NCBI RefSeq assembly: GCF_002211765.1
Contig: NZ_CP022133.1
Location: 2,170,001 to 2,234,000 of the forward strand
Length of the DNA stretch: 64,000 nucleotides
DNA from: Idiomarina piscisalsi
Lineage (GTDB): Bacteria; Pseudomonadota; Gammaproteobacteria; Enterobacterales; Alteromonadaceae
Direction: 5' to 3'
Part shown: positions 1-8,881 of the stretch, piece after piece
Numbering within the stretch: the first letter of the stretch is position 1
Layout: each line of letters begins with the position of its first letter
The notes under the pieces: generated by a model
Databases searched by the model: none
Told to the model about the DNA's origin: nothing
Seen by the model: the letters and a program-made list of their open reading frames with translations, nothing else
Translations under genes and position numbers: made by a program

Positions 1-1526
1 TCTTTCAGCAATGCGGTAAGAACACGCACAAACGCCATGGTCGACGAAATCTCACGGTCGCCAGAGCCTTTCAAGACTGCATCAAACGCCTTCAGCGATG
101 GCAGCTCAAGTTCAACGTCCGATTCAGGACGACGTACTGGCATGTAGCCATTCAGACTTTCACGACGTTCGTTCATATACTTCATTTCGTCGCTGTCGTC
201 TTCAAACTTGTAATACGGTAAGTCTTCTAACTCTTCGTCTTTAAACGGAATGTTGAAGCGGTCGCGCAGATGCTTAATGGCATCCATGTCCATTTTCTTC
301 ACCTGGTGGGCAATGTTTTTCCCTTCACCGGCGGCGCCCATGCCATAACCTTTCACGGTTTTCGCCAAAATAACCTGCGGACGACCTTTAGTGTTCGCGG
401 CTTTATGGTAGGCCGAGTACACTTTGACCGGATCGTGACCACCACGGTTCAGGCGCCAGATGTCTTCGTCTGACAAGTTGGCAACCATTTCTTCGGTTTC
501 AGGATACTTACCAAAGAAGTTTTCACGGGTAAATTTACCGCCTTTGGCTTTAAAGTTCTGGTAGTCACCGTCAACGGTTTCTTCCATCAGCTGCTGCAAC
601 TTACCTTCGGTGTCACGATACAACAGTGGATCCCAATAACGACCCCAGATAACCTTAATCACTTCCCAGCCTGCGCCGTGGAACGTGCCTTCCAGTTCCT
701 GAATGATTTTACCGTTACCACGCACCGGACCATCTAAGCGCTGCAGGTTACAGTTAATGACAAAGGTTAGGTTGTCTAACTCTTCACGTGCGGCCAGGCC
801 AATAGCACCCAAGCTTTCTGGCTCATCGGTCTCACCATCACCCATAAAGCAGTAAACACGCTGATTTGAGCAATCTTTAATGCCACGGTCTGTCAGGTAT
901 TTCAGGAAACGGGCTAAGTAAATTGCCTGAATTGGTCCTAAGCCCATTGATACGGTCGGGAATTGCCAGAAATCAGGCATTAAGTTTGGGTGAGGATACG
1001 AAGGTAGACCTTTACCTTCCACTTCCTGACGGAAATTGTTCAGCTGCTCTTCGGTCAAACGGCCTTCTAAGAACGCTCGACCATAAATACCTGGCGACGC
1101 GTGACCCTGAATGAATAGGAAGTCACCACCGTCTTTGTCGTTTGGCGCACGGAAGAAGTGGTTAAAGCCCACATCGTAAAGCATTGCTGATGAGGCGAAG
1201 CTGGCGATATGCCCGCCCAATTCTTCGCCTTTTTGTGAGGCGCGCAAGACCATCATAACCGCATTCCAGCGAATTGCTGAACGAATGCGCGCTTCCATCG
1301 TTTGATTACCCGGCATGGTCGGTTCCTGGCTGGCAGGAATCGTGTTCAAATAGGCCGTGGTTGGCTTATAAGGCAGGTAGGCTCCATTTCGGCGAGCCTT
1401 ATCGACTAACTGCTCTAACAGGAAGTGAGCGCGCTCCGGACCTTCTGCATCCAGCACACCCTCAAGAGCATCTAACCACTCCTGAGTTTCCTGTGTGTCG
1501 ACATCTTGTGTTAATTGATCACTCAT
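1..1526 (-). CDS. aceE: Pyruvate dehydrogenase E1 component (AceE), N-terminal part
   Basis: The E1 subunit decarboxylates pyruvate with thiamine diphosphate and passes the acetyl group to the E2 lipoyl domain, in the cytosol. About 508 residues of the N-terminal part are present; the gene runs off the left edge. The ThDP-binding motif GDGETDEPES is at about residue 230. The sequence follows the homodimeric enterobacterial type, including RMRSAIRWNAVMMVLRA near the start. The ATG at 1526 begins MSDQLTQD. It lies 25 bases after the pdhR stop, so the two are probably co-transcribed, with aceF and lpd expected beyond the window. Identification is secure. Confidence 0.97.
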   Translation of the reverse strand, partial: MSDQLTQDVDTQETQEWLDALEGVLDAEGPERAHFLLEQLVDKARRNGAYLPYKPTTAYLNTIPASQEPTMPGNQTMEARIRSAIRWNAVMMVLRASQKGEELGGHIASFASSAMLYDVGFNHFFRAPNDKDGGDFLFIQGHASPGIYGRAFLEGRLTEEQLNNFRQEVEGKGLPSYPHPNLMPDFWQFPTVSMGLGPIQAIYLARFLKYLTDRGIKDCSNQRVYCFMGDGETDEPESLGAIGLAAREELDNLTFVINCNLQRLDGPVRGNGKIIQELEGTFHGAGWEVIKVIWGRYWDPLLYRDTEGKLQQLMEETVDGDYQNFKAKGGKFTRENFFGKYPETEEMVANLSDEDIWRLNRGGHDPVKVYSAYHKAANTKGRPQVILAKTVKGYGMGAAGEGKNIAHQVKKMDMDAIKHLRDRFNIPFKDEELEDLPYYKFEDDSDEMKYMNERRESLNGYMPVRRPESDVELELPSLKAFDAVLKGSGDREISSTMAFVRVLTALLK

Positions 1527-1551
1527 AGCAATTCCTTACCTTCTTATCAAT

Positions 1552-2298
1552 TCAGGAACGTCGCAGCGAACGCTGAATACGAGACTGTTCTTTGCCTAAC
1601 TCTAACAATATCTGTTCAATATAGGTCAAATGTTGGTGACACGCATCCCGCGCTTGCTCCGGTTGTCCATCAACAATGGCGCTAACCAATTGCTGACGGT
1701 GTTGATTCAGTTTTTCCAGTAATTCTTTACGACCGCCAATAATGTCTAAGTTTTGGCGAATATTTTCCGCTAATAATTCCTGCATGCCCTGCACAACGTG
1801 CATTAGAATCACATTGTGAGAGGCTTCAGCTATACGGTGGTAGAACTCAACCAAAGCGTCCACCTGCTCGTTAATTGGGTCGCTCTGGCTTTGCATTATT
1901 CCTTTAATACTCTCTTCGATGCGTTCTAGATCGGCTTTGGTACCTCTCAGTGCCGCATAAAATGACGAAATGCCTTCCAGTGCATGACGAAATTCCAGCA
2001 AATCAAACTGCGATTCAGGGTGTTTTGCCAATAACTCAAATAAAGGCTGGGTCAGTTGCTCGTTAACCGTATTCACCACATAAGTGCCACCGCCTTGCCG
2101 GCGCTCAACAACGCCTTTCGCTTCAAGCTTCTGAATGGCTTCACGTAAAGAGGGTCTGGACACATTAAACTGTTGCGCCAGCTGTCTTTCTGACGGCAGT
2201 TTCTGACCTGCGCGCAAACGACCATCCACAATCATTTGCTCTAAATGAGCAACGATTGTATCGGATAGTTTCGTTTGTTTAATAGGCAATTCAGACAT
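1552..2298 (-). CDS. pdhR: GntR-family transcriptional regulator PdhR
   Basis: Pyruvate-sensing repressor of the pyruvate dehydrogenase operon. Residues 10-75 form the winged helix typical of the GntR family (GRLRAGQKLPSERQLAQQF, then VSRPSLREAIQKLEAKG). The rest is an all-helical FCD effector domain (LLEFRHALEG, EFYHRIAEASHNVILMHV). Length (248 aa) fits E. coli PdhR (about 254). It sits directly upstream of aceE in the same direction, as in E. coli. A palindrome 10 bases before its start probably lets it repress itself and the operon. Confidence 0.95.
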   Translation of the reverse strand: MSELPIKQTKLSDTIVAHLEQMIVDGRLRAGQKLPSERQLAQQFNVSRPSLREAIQKLEAKGVVERRQGGGTYVVNTVNEQLTQPLFELLAKHPESQFDLLEFRHALEGISSFYAALRGTKADLERIEESIKGIMQSQSDPINEQVDALVEFYHRIAEASHNVILMHVVQGMQELLAENIRQNLDIIGGRKELLEKLNQHRQQLVSAIVDGQPEQARDACHQHLTYIEQILLELGKEQSRIQRSLRRS

Positions 2299-2307
2299 TT
2301 CGGTAAA

Positions 2308-2320
2308 TTGGTCAGACCAA
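2308..2320. promoter_or_regulatory. Probable PdhR operator
   Basis: The 13-base sequence TTGGTCAGACCAA is a perfect palindrome around its central A. It resembles the known PdhR site (ATTGGTNNNACCAAT) with shorter spacing. It lies 10 bases upstream of the pdhR start codon, where binding would block transcription of pdhR-aceEF. Site identity is inferred from position and similarity. Confidence 0.65.
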
Positions 2321-2384
2321 AAGATGCTGTTATTCTAAATCATTTAGAGCAGTAGCCCAAATTTTTCTGCGCTGGTACAACCAG

Positions 2385-3221
2385 CTACAAAATGGTGCCG
2401 AAAAGCGTTAATACCGCAATCACTGTCACCCAGAAGATTTGTTGCCTGCGCATCAGTTTAAGTTGGCAGGTCGCGTGCTCTGTCTTGTCATCCGGATGCT
2501 GTGGCGTATCCTCTGCATTTTCTGCCACTTCAAATAACAGGTTTTTAGGCTCGCTGTAAGGCATGGTTGTTAACCGAATCCAGACCGGCAGTGCGCGTGA
2601 GAAATGACCGACGATCAGCAAACCAAACCCCGCTAGTCTAACGGGAATCCAGTCAGCGAACCACAGCAGACGTGTCCAGTAACTCGTTGAGTTATCGGGT
2701 GATTCTTGCCTCTTTTCTGCATCAGAAGCGATCCGGAAAGTGGCATAAACTAACGCGCCAAAGCTACCAAACAGCACGAAATAAAATAGGACGGCTAAAT
2801 ACTGTCGGTAGTTGATCCATATCAGAGATTGATTAATTAACGCGCTCTTATTCAAACCGGAGTCGTCTGCAAGCGCTTGACGGTGGCGCTCACTATCCGC
2901 GTCATCGCCACGGTTTGCGGCGTTTAAATACGCTTTATAATGAATGCGGGCGGGCTCACAGTTAATGGCCAGAAGCAGCGCGCCAATACTGACAAGAAAC
3001 GTCACCAACAAGTTATCAAGTAGCAATACGAGCACACCAACAAAGAACGCAGGCACCATCATTCGTAAAAAGCTTGCCGGAGCACTTTGCCATTTTTCAT
3101 CGTTGAGCTTTGCGGCACTCCAGCGTTGCCAGCGGTTTAAGTAAAACTGCCAATGTAACGCATCCGGACTATGGTAAAGCCGCTCGATACTCAATGCGAT
3201 TAGCAACGCGATGAGAACCAT
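2385..3221 (-). CDS. ampE: Inner-membrane protein AmpE
   Basis: AmpE is an integral membrane protein of the ampDE operon, linked to beta-lactamase induction and cell wall recycling signalling; its biochemical role is poorly known. The 278-aa protein starts MVLIALLIALSIERLYHSP, typical of the family, and has hydrophobic spans near residues 52-85, 140-160, 190-210 and at the C terminus (FWVTVIAVLTLFGTIL). It follows ampD with a 12-base gap on the same strand, the usual ampDE order. The start at 3221 leaves little room for alternatives. Confidence 0.9.
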   Translation of the reverse strand: MVLIALLIALSIERLYHSPDALHWQFYLNRWQRWSAAKLNDEKWQSAPASFLRMMVPAFFVGVLVLLLDNLLVTFLVSIGALLLAINCEPARIHYKAYLNAANRGDDADSERHRQALADDSGLNKSALINQSLIWINYRQYLAVLFYFVLFGSFGALVYATFRIASDAEKRQESPDNSTSYWTRLLWFADWIPVRLAGFGLLIVGHFSRALPVWIRLTTMPYSEPKNLLFEVAENAEDTPQHPDDKTEHATCQLKLMRRQQIFWVTVIAVLTLFGTIL

Positions 3222-3233
3222 CTAGTGCTCCTT

Positions 3234-3782
3234 TTACAATTGATTCAGGTATTTTGACCAGTCAAAACCAATGCCTGGATCCGTCTTTCGACCCGGCGCG
3301 ATATCCTCATGGCCAACAATGCGGTGCCGATTCAGTTTTGGATAGTGCTTCAACAACAACTTTGTGACCCCCACCAAGCATTCATACTGCTTGTCAGTAT
3401 AGGCAGTCTTGTCCGTGCCTTCTAGCTCAATACCAATACTAAAGTCATTACAACGTTTGCGCCCACAGTACCGGGACTGACCCGCGTGCCAAGCTCGCTT
3501 ATCAAAGGGCACATATTGTTCCAGCGTGCCGTCACGGCGAATAACACAATGCGCGGATACGCGCAGCCCTTGCAGTGGTGCTAAGTCGGGGTGTGCGCTG
3601 CTATCGAGCTCCCCCATAAATAAGTCTTTGACGTAAGGCGTACCATAGTCGCCTTCAGGCAAGCTAATACAGTGAATAACTAACAGGTTAATATCAACAT
3701 CACTGGGCCGCTCGTCAAAGTGCGGCGACGCGTGTTGCATAGCGTGAGTTATTTTATGGTTTTTCAGTTGTTCGCTTTTCAC
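3234..3782 (-). CDS. ampD: 1,6-anhydro-N-acetylmuramyl-L-alanine amidase AmpD
   Basis: Cytosolic zinc amidase that cuts the peptide from anhydro-muropeptides during cell wall recycling, which keeps AmpR-type inducers low. Amidase_2 family hallmarks are visible: LLVIHCISLP (zinc His), RVSAHCVIRRDG, KRAWHAGQS, FSIGIELEGTD and the C-terminal VGHEDIAPGRKTDPG with the other zinc ligands. The open frame extends to 3869, but that would overlap nadC. I chose the GTG at 3782 because the resulting 182 aa match the E. coli length (183) and the distance to SPHFDERP. An ATG at 3740 is the alternative. No strong ribosome site is visible for either. Confidence 0.92.
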   Translation of the reverse strand: MKSEQLKNHKITHAMQHASPHFDERPSDVDINLLVIHCISLPEGDYGTPYVKDLFMGELDSSAHPDLAPLQGLRVSAHCVIRRDGTLEQYVPFDKRAWHAGQSRYCGRKRCNDFSIGIELEGTDKTAYTDKQYECLVGVTKLLLKHYPKLNRHRIVGHEDIAPGRKTDPGIGFDWSKYLNQL

Positions 3783-3833
3783 AGGCTCAACAAAACGGTA
3801 AAGTTTGCCCCCTAGTATCCGTATTGTCTGTAA

Positions 3834-4706
<873 letters not shown>

Positions 4707-4758
4707 ATCCGCCAATAGCTTACAAATAAATACATTCGACAAAATCTGCTTAATAGAC

Positions 4759-4790
4759 GACAGTTTCCTGACTTTTTATCAGGAGCTGTC
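4759..4790 (+). promoter_or_regulatory. Hairpin covering the pilA ribosome binding site
   Basis: GACAG (4759-4763) and TCCTGA (4766-4771) can pair with TCAGGA (4779-4784) and CTGTC (4786-4790) around a T-rich 7-base loop. The downstream arm contains the AGGAG that is the only ribosome binding site for pilA (ATG at 4793). The stem is seen in the sequence. That it limits pilin translation is inference; it could instead be a weak nadC terminator. Confidence 0.55.
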
Positions 4791-4792
4791 TT

Positions 4793-5251
4793 ATGCAGGA
4801 TGCAAACACTCATTACAACGGTTTTAGTCTTATAGAAATGATGGTGGTGGTCGCTATCATCGCGATATTGTCGGCCATTGCTGTGCCGTCCTATACCTAT
4901 TACACCCAGCAAGCAAAAGTCACGAAGGCGATGGCGCACGCTCAACCCTTTCAATTAGCAATAGCGCTATGTTGGCAAACGGAAGGGCAGTTATCTGACT
5001 GCGCACAGGCCGGTCAGAATGGGCTACCGAATGTCCCATCGCCATTACCAGCGGAATTGACTAGCCTCAGTATTGGCAACGACTCTCGTATTAGCCTCCA
5101 GTTAGCTTCAGTGACCATTGATGAACAGCCGTTGTCTGTTGAGCTAACATCAGTGCCTTCAAGCACCCATCTGAAATGGCGCATCAGCTGCTCTGATTAC
5201 CAGCAAAGCCGAAGTGTGGTCAGTGACTGTCAACGAGGTATTGCTCAATAA
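4793..5251 (+). CDS. pilA: Type IV pilin (PilA-like major pilin)
   Basis: Structural subunit of a type IV pilus, assembled from the inner membrane into an extracellular fibre. A short leader (residues 1-10) ends in Gly before FSLIEMMVVVAIIAIL, the class III signal cut and methylated by PilD, with Glu at mature position 5. The C-terminal half has Cys pairs (ALCWQTEG, QLSDC, ISCSDY, VSDC), suggesting disulfides. Length 152 aa is typical for type IVa pilins. It overlaps the pilB start by one base (TAATG). Because pilB is interrupted, any pilus made from this pilin would need another assembly ATPase or loss of the island. Confidence 0.93.
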   Translation: MQDANTHYNGFSLIEMMVVVAIIAILSAIAVPSYTYYTQQAKVTKAMAHAQPFQLAIALCWQTEGQLSDCAQAGQNGLPNVPSPLPAELTSLSIGNDSRISLQLASVTIDEQPLSVELTSVPSSTHLKWRISCSDYQQSRSVVSDCQRGIAQ

Positions 5252-5640
5252 TGTCTTATATTGGATCTTGCCTCACCACAGAGCTCGACTTGGCGTTGCT
5301 TGCAAACGAAAATCTAACAGAAGCAACACAAAACAAGCGATTCCTAAAGCAGCACGGATTGACACTACTCACCGAGGGTAGCTCGTGGGTGCTGCTGTCA
5401 CAGGATCCAGGCCATGACCCCGTTGACTCGGTTTTATTAAGTTTGTTTAGCCACAAACACGCGCTGATTGTCAGAGGTTCCGGTTCATTTTCAGCCCATA
5501 AGCCTCTTCAAGAGTCAGCTGTTGAATACGTTGATAGTCTTTTATCCTCATGCGCCGTTGACGGTGGTTCCGACATTCACATAGAGCCATATCAAGGCAA
5601 TTACCGGGTTAGAATGCGCAGCGGGGGACGATTAGACATA
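5251..5640 (+). pseudogene. pilB: pilB 5' fragment (pilus assembly ATPase, interrupted)
   Basis: N-terminal 130 codons of the GspE/PilB assembly ATPase. The motifs SDIHIEPYQGNYRVRMRSGG match the N2 domain just before the catalytic core. After residue 130 (GGRLDI) the frame enters island DNA and stops after 11 foreign codons, at 5674-5676. The remaining part resumes at 19352. Joining ATA-AA(A) to GAT restores 18 residues between GG and RIKVMA, the normal family spacing, so the break looks like a clean insertion. This N-terminal region is short compared with classical PilB (about 560 aa) and closer to HofB-like ATPases. Confidence 0.93.
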
Positions 5641-5987
5641 AATTATACAATCATTGTAAGACTTACTTTTATGTAAGTCATTGAAATATTTGACTTCTGA
5701 TTAAAGTAAGACTTTACTTGTTTTTTCATGACTTTAAGAACCTCTATTTTTTTGCTTCTTCATTAACTTAATTTCCGCTCGACTGAGTCGCCACCGACTT
5801 GCTAGATATCGTGTTGTAAGAGTTCAGTTGGAACCGAGGATTACAGATCAAATGTACGCATCTAATGAAAGTCGAAAGCCTGCTATGTGCCAAAAGAGGA
5901 CATTGGATTTTCTGACCTTACAAGGTAATGTAGCTTGCAAGGGAGCTGATCTCACACGATCGGTACAATACACTCTTAGGAACCGAA
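5641..5987. other. Left end of the island, non-coding, with inverted repeats
   Basis: No gene is supported in these 347 bases. The outer 80 bases hold nested palindromes: TACAATCATTGTA (5646-5658), GTAAGACTTAC (5656-5666), GACTTAC with GTAAGTC around six bases (5660-5679), and GTAAGACTTTAC (5706-5717). Repeats like these at an island end are plausible recombinase binding sites. Further in, CGACTGAGTCG is another short palindrome. I see no clear promoter for the following gene. Confidence 0.55.
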
Positions 5988-6416
5988 ATGATTGATGTGC
6001 GCGAATCATACAAAGAAATGACATTGCGTATTCTCAGTAATTTCCAGTTACTGGAGCTGACGCTTAAGCTCTATATAGGGCGAGCCTATGAGTTTATCGA
6101 CTTATCTCTGAATGGTCGTATGCACTTTGATTATTCGATATCAGACGTTGAGAACTTTCCCCTCGAAAGGCTGTTAAATGTTTTCGGCAAGCTAAACGGC
6201 AACAAAGAACTCCTGAAGCGCTTGAACAAGCTCAGAGCGCAAAGGAACCATGTGGCGCATGAGTCTCTCATCATCGTAACAGGCTCTGAATACAACAAAG
6301 AAGTCGTTCAGGAGAAGCATGGCGAGTTTTTCTACCTTGAAGATGAACTATCCGAATGTCTACAGCTTGTTGTTGAGGAAACAAAAGCCCTACACTTGGG
6401 CTTCGTGAAAAAGTAA
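5988..6416 (+). CDS. HEPN-like hypothetical protein
   Basis: A 142-aa, mostly helical protein of unknown function. Its clearest feature is KLRAQRNHVAHESL at about residues 81-94, where RNHVAH fits the R-x4-H motif of HEPN-domain ribonucleases and is set in the usual helical context. HEPN proteins are common as toxins and abortive-infection effectors. No antitoxin is adjacent. A ribosome site (TAGGAACC) precedes the ATG. The stop is followed at once by GGCCTAAC, which looks like the start of an attC site, so this may be the first cassette of the array. Functional assignment rests on one motif. Confidence 0.6.
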   Translation: MIDVRESYKEMTLRILSNFQLLELTLKLYIGRAYEFIDLSLNGRMHFDYSISDVENFPLERLLNVFGKLNGNKELLKRLNKLRAQRNHVAHESLIIVTGSEYNKEVVQEKHGEFFYLEDELSECLQLVVEETKALHLGFVKK

Positions 6417-6417
6417 G

Positions 6418-6554
6418 GCCTAACCATTCAATGAAGTCTTCTTCAACGGTAAGGTCCCTGTTTTCAGGGAGTACCGTTCAATGTGGGCGCAGTCTGTGAA
6501 TGTATAAATTGAATCATCCGGTATTCACAAAGTGTCTCAAGACATTTCAGTGTT
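6418..6554 (+). other. Degenerate attC-like site candidate
   Basis: GCCTAAC (6418-6424) directly after the HEPN-like gene fits the 5' attC box. GTTAGAG (6548-6554) could be the 3' box, with GTCTT (6436-6440) and AAGAC (6539-6543) able to pair inside. The span of 137 bases is near the upper limit for attC sites and pairing is weak. The interior also holds a hairpin, TCCCTG/CAGGGA. Low confidence. Confidence 0.3.
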
Positions 6555-6714
6555 AGAGGATTTCATTGAGTATGTATTGTCTGGGATTCAGCCCAAAATT
6601 CGGGAACAGGTAGAGATTTTCATGCCGCAACGCGACTTAGGCAGGAACAAAGCTAACAATAGCCTCAGGGTTCTTTTTCCTGGCACAGTCGTTGATTTTT
6701 TTTGGGGGGTGTAG
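6532..6714 (+). CDS. Doubtful small ORF
   Basis: A GTG-started 60-codon frame (MSQDISVLEDFIEYVLSG) with no visible ribosome binding site. It overlaps the candidate attC end and ends after a T8-G6 homopolymer run, GTTGATTTTTTTTGGGGGG, so it might be a remnant of a longer gene or an artefact. I do not recognise the protein. The rest of 6417-6858 holds no other gene, only the attC-like sites. Confidence 0.2.
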   Translation: MSQDISVLEDFIEYVLSGIQPKIREQVEIFMPQRDLGRNKANNSLRVLFPGTVVDFFWGV

Positions 6715-6765
6715 TGCCCGAAGGTAGGGACGCGAATAGTGATAGTTAAGCAAGATAAGTGGGCG

Positions 6766-6829
6766 TCGCCAACAAGCTGCTGCAGCGGAGAAATTTCGCT
6801 GCGCCCCATTTGCTGGCTGAGCGTTGGCT
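6766..6829 (+). other. attC-like recombination site
   Basis: The ends CGCCAAC (6767-6773) and GTTGGCT (6823-6829) are inverted copies that fit the attC boxes RYYYAAC and GTTRRRY. Inside, GCAGCG and CGCTGC pair around GAGAAATTT. The 64-base size is typical of integron attC sites. It marks the left border of the block with the SIR2 and GNAT genes and is the best-formed of the attC-like sites here. Folding against an attC covariance model would settle it. Confidence 0.6.
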
Positions 6830-6858
6830 CTCTACTGTAGATAGCGTTAAGGGAAATT

Positions 6859-8001
6859 ATGAAAACTGTATATGTCTTAGGTGCGGGGTTTTCGATTGAT
6901 GCAGGCGGTCCTACTCAAGCTGAAATTATCCGTGAAGCCTTTAAGCTGCGTCAGGAACATCGAAATTACTATGATGATGCTAAATTCTCGGAATTTACCG
7001 GCTTCCTCAAGGAGCAGCTTAATATATCCGAAGATAAATTCGCTAGCGTAGATTTGGAAGATATTTTTACCCCTTTAGATAGGTGCTTAGGTGAAAGCTC
7101 TCAATTCAGAGGAATTGGTTTAGATAAAATAATGAAAGTCCGTGAATCGGTTTTCTATGTTGTTGGAAAGACGATTCAAATATTATTGAATAAAACTGAT
7201 AAATCGAAAGATTATATAAATGAATTTGCCGAATTCTTAACCAAGAAATCTTCAGTGCGCGCAGACGTTAACTATAGAAGAAAAGATCCAGTAAGTGTGA
7301 TAAGTACTAATTGGGACATTCTTCTTGATAATTCAATTTATAAGACTCTTCAGAGTAACCCGGAATATGACGGCGTAGTCGATTACTGTTGTTACATAAG
7401 CTCGAAAGATGAGAATGATGGTACGGTAAAGCCAGGGTTAGAAAAACTGGGGCAAGGAGGATTTAATGTTAAATTGCTAAAGCTGCATGGTTCACTGAAT
7501 TGGTTGCAATGTCCTCGATGCTCTAGGCTTTATTCAAAGTTCTCAAGCAAGGAGGCAATGATAAATTATGATAACCCAACTTCATGCCGACATTGCGATA
7601 GAAACTTTCCAGAAGAAGGAGGCAACCATACCCTAGCTGCCAACTTGATAATGCCTACATATTTAAAGGATTTATCTAATCCTCAATATCGAATTATTTG
7701 GCAAAATGCTGGTATAGAGCTTTCTGAAGCTGATGAGATAGTTTTTATCGGTTATTCACTGCCTTACGCGGACTTTGAAATGCGACAGCTTCTGTCAAGG
7801 ATGACAAGGAAAAACGCAAAGATTCACATTGTTGACTACCGTGAATCAGAAGAAAGAGAGGAATTAGAGAGTCATTGGAAAAAGTTTTTCGGTAATAGAA
7901 ACATTACCTTCAGTTTTGGTGGCGCAAAGTCTTTCGTAAAAACATTAATGAATGAAGCTAACAACCCAATGCAGTTAAACGATACCGTGTCGGATGATTG
8001 A
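6859..8001 (+). CDS. SIR2-family NAD-binding protein, candidate defence effector
   Basis: A 380-aa protein with the sirtuin fold. Visible motifs in order: nucleotide-binding GAGFSIDAGGPT (residues 8-19), STNWD (about 149-153), LHGSLNW with the catalytic His (about 209), two Cys pairs CPRC and CRHC (about 218 and 243) forming a zinc ribbon, and IGYSLPYADFEM (about 298-309). Bacterial SIR2 proteins include NAD-depleting effectors of anti-phage systems as well as deacylases. The Cys pairs recall true sirtuins, so either role is possible. It has a ribosome site (AAGGGA) and is followed after 40 bases by a GNAT gene, with no attC-like site between. Confidence 0.85.
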   Translation: MKTVYVLGAGFSIDAGGPTQAEIIREAFKLRQEHRNYYDDAKFSEFTGFLKEQLNISEDKFASVDLEDIFTPLDRCLGESSQFRGIGLDKIMKVRESVFYVVGKTIQILLNKTDKSKDYINEFAEFLTKKSSVRADVNYRRKDPVSVISTNWDILLDNSIYKTLQSNPEYDGVVDYCCYISSKDENDGTVKPGLEKLGQGGFNVKLLKLHGSLNWLQCPRCSRLYSKFSSKEAMINYDNPTSCRHCDRNFPEEGGNHTLAANLIMPTYLKDLSNPQYRIIWQNAGIELSEADEIVFIGYSLPYADFEMRQLLSRMTRKNAKIHIVDYRESEEREELESHWKKFFGNRNITFSFGGAKSFVKTLMNEANNPMQLNDTVSDD

Positions 8002-8041
8002 GAGGTTATGCAATGAAACTTAGAACCATTGAGGCTGGAAA

Positions 8042-8785
8042 ATGAGAGAGTCAGGTTTATCATTTAGATTGGCGACTGAACATGATTTGGAAGCAATATA
8101 TTCATGGCTTTTAGAGCACGCCCACCGGGATGTGCATGGCTCATTTTTATGCAATTGGGAATTAACGCAGCAAGTTCATGACGACCATCAGCTCTTCGTC
8201 GCCACTATCGAGGATGAGCCGGTTGCCTATATATGGGGAAATTTTGGCATACTCGAGGTTCGTGAAGACTTTAGAAAGAAGGGGATTGGAAAAGGGCTTG
8301 TAGAATATGCAATGCAATGTGCTATCAGCAATGGCAAAGTGGCTGTTTCCATCGAGTGTAACCCCGAATCGTCTATTCCTTTTTGGGAAAAAATGGGCTT
8401 CGAATTCCACAATGAAAACAAGGCGTCATTTGTTTTTGAAAAATCCTTGGATGTTCCTGCCGACGGTTCACCCGTAGACGTAGAGATAATGTTTTATCCA
8501 GAACAAGTAAAATGGATTACAGAAACGTTACCGATAAAGTTATATTCCCGAACCGCTGTGCTAGATCACCAGGGCACTATACACCTTCGAAATCGCGTGG
8601 CAGCCTATGTGGGGAGTGGAAACTATAACGGCGATGCGGTGATTAAAATATGCGTAGATAGTGAGCCTCTTTATTTTGATAAAGCCAAGTACTCCGAAGC
8701 AAGGGCAGTAGGGATTACCTATAACTCAGGCGCCTTTTACATAGACAAGGTGCATTACAAATCATTGCAGCGGAAAAGCCGCTGA
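8042..8785 (+). CDS. GNAT-family acetyltransferase with unknown C-terminal domain
   Basis: Residues 5-138 form an acetyl-CoA-dependent N-acetyltransferase domain; motif A reads REDFRKKGIGKGLVEYAMQ (about residues 75-93), with PFWEKMGFEFHNENKASFVFEK as the end of the fold. Residues 145-247 form a separate beta-rich region I do not recognise (YSRTAVLDHQGTIHLRNRVA). It follows the SIR2-like gene closely and in the same direction, so the two may form one unit: an acetyltransferase paired with a possible deacetylase. That pairing is inference. An attC-like site begins just after the stop. Confidence 0.8.
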   Translation: MRESGLSFRLATEHDLEAIYSWLLEHAHRDVHGSFLCNWELTQQVHDDHQLFVATIEDEPVAYIWGNFGILEVREDFRKKGIGKGLVEYAMQCAISNGKVAVSIECNPESSIPFWEKMGFEFHNENKASFVFEKSLDVPADGSPVDVEIMFYPEQVKWITETLPIKLYSRTAVLDHQGTIHLRNRVAAYVGSGNYNGDAVIKICVDSEPLYFDKAKYSEARAVGITYNSGAFYIDKVHYKSLQRKSR

Positions 8786-8790
8786 ATGCT

Positions 8791-8881
8791 GTGCTAACGT
8801 CCCTTCTTGGCACAAAGCCGAAGGTCAGCAATGAGCGAACAGCAGAGACCCGAAAACCTAAGCTAAGCGCCTTGTTAGAAA
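8791..8881 (+). other. attC-like recombination site
   Basis: Begins GTGCTAAC (about 8791-8798), just after the GNAT stop, and ends GTTAGAA (8874-8880), just before the stop of the minus-strand AlbA_2 gene. CTAAC and GTTAG are complementary. The interior TTGGCACAAAGCCGAAGGTCAGCA is close to TTGGCACGAAACCGAAGTTCAGCA in the site at 12981, which supports common origin. The left box departs from consensus. Confidence 0.5.

Noticed and set aside
6588..6809. Minus-strand 73-codon frame
   Set aside because: Overlaps the attC-like site at 6766, where the apparent coding comes from the palindrome.
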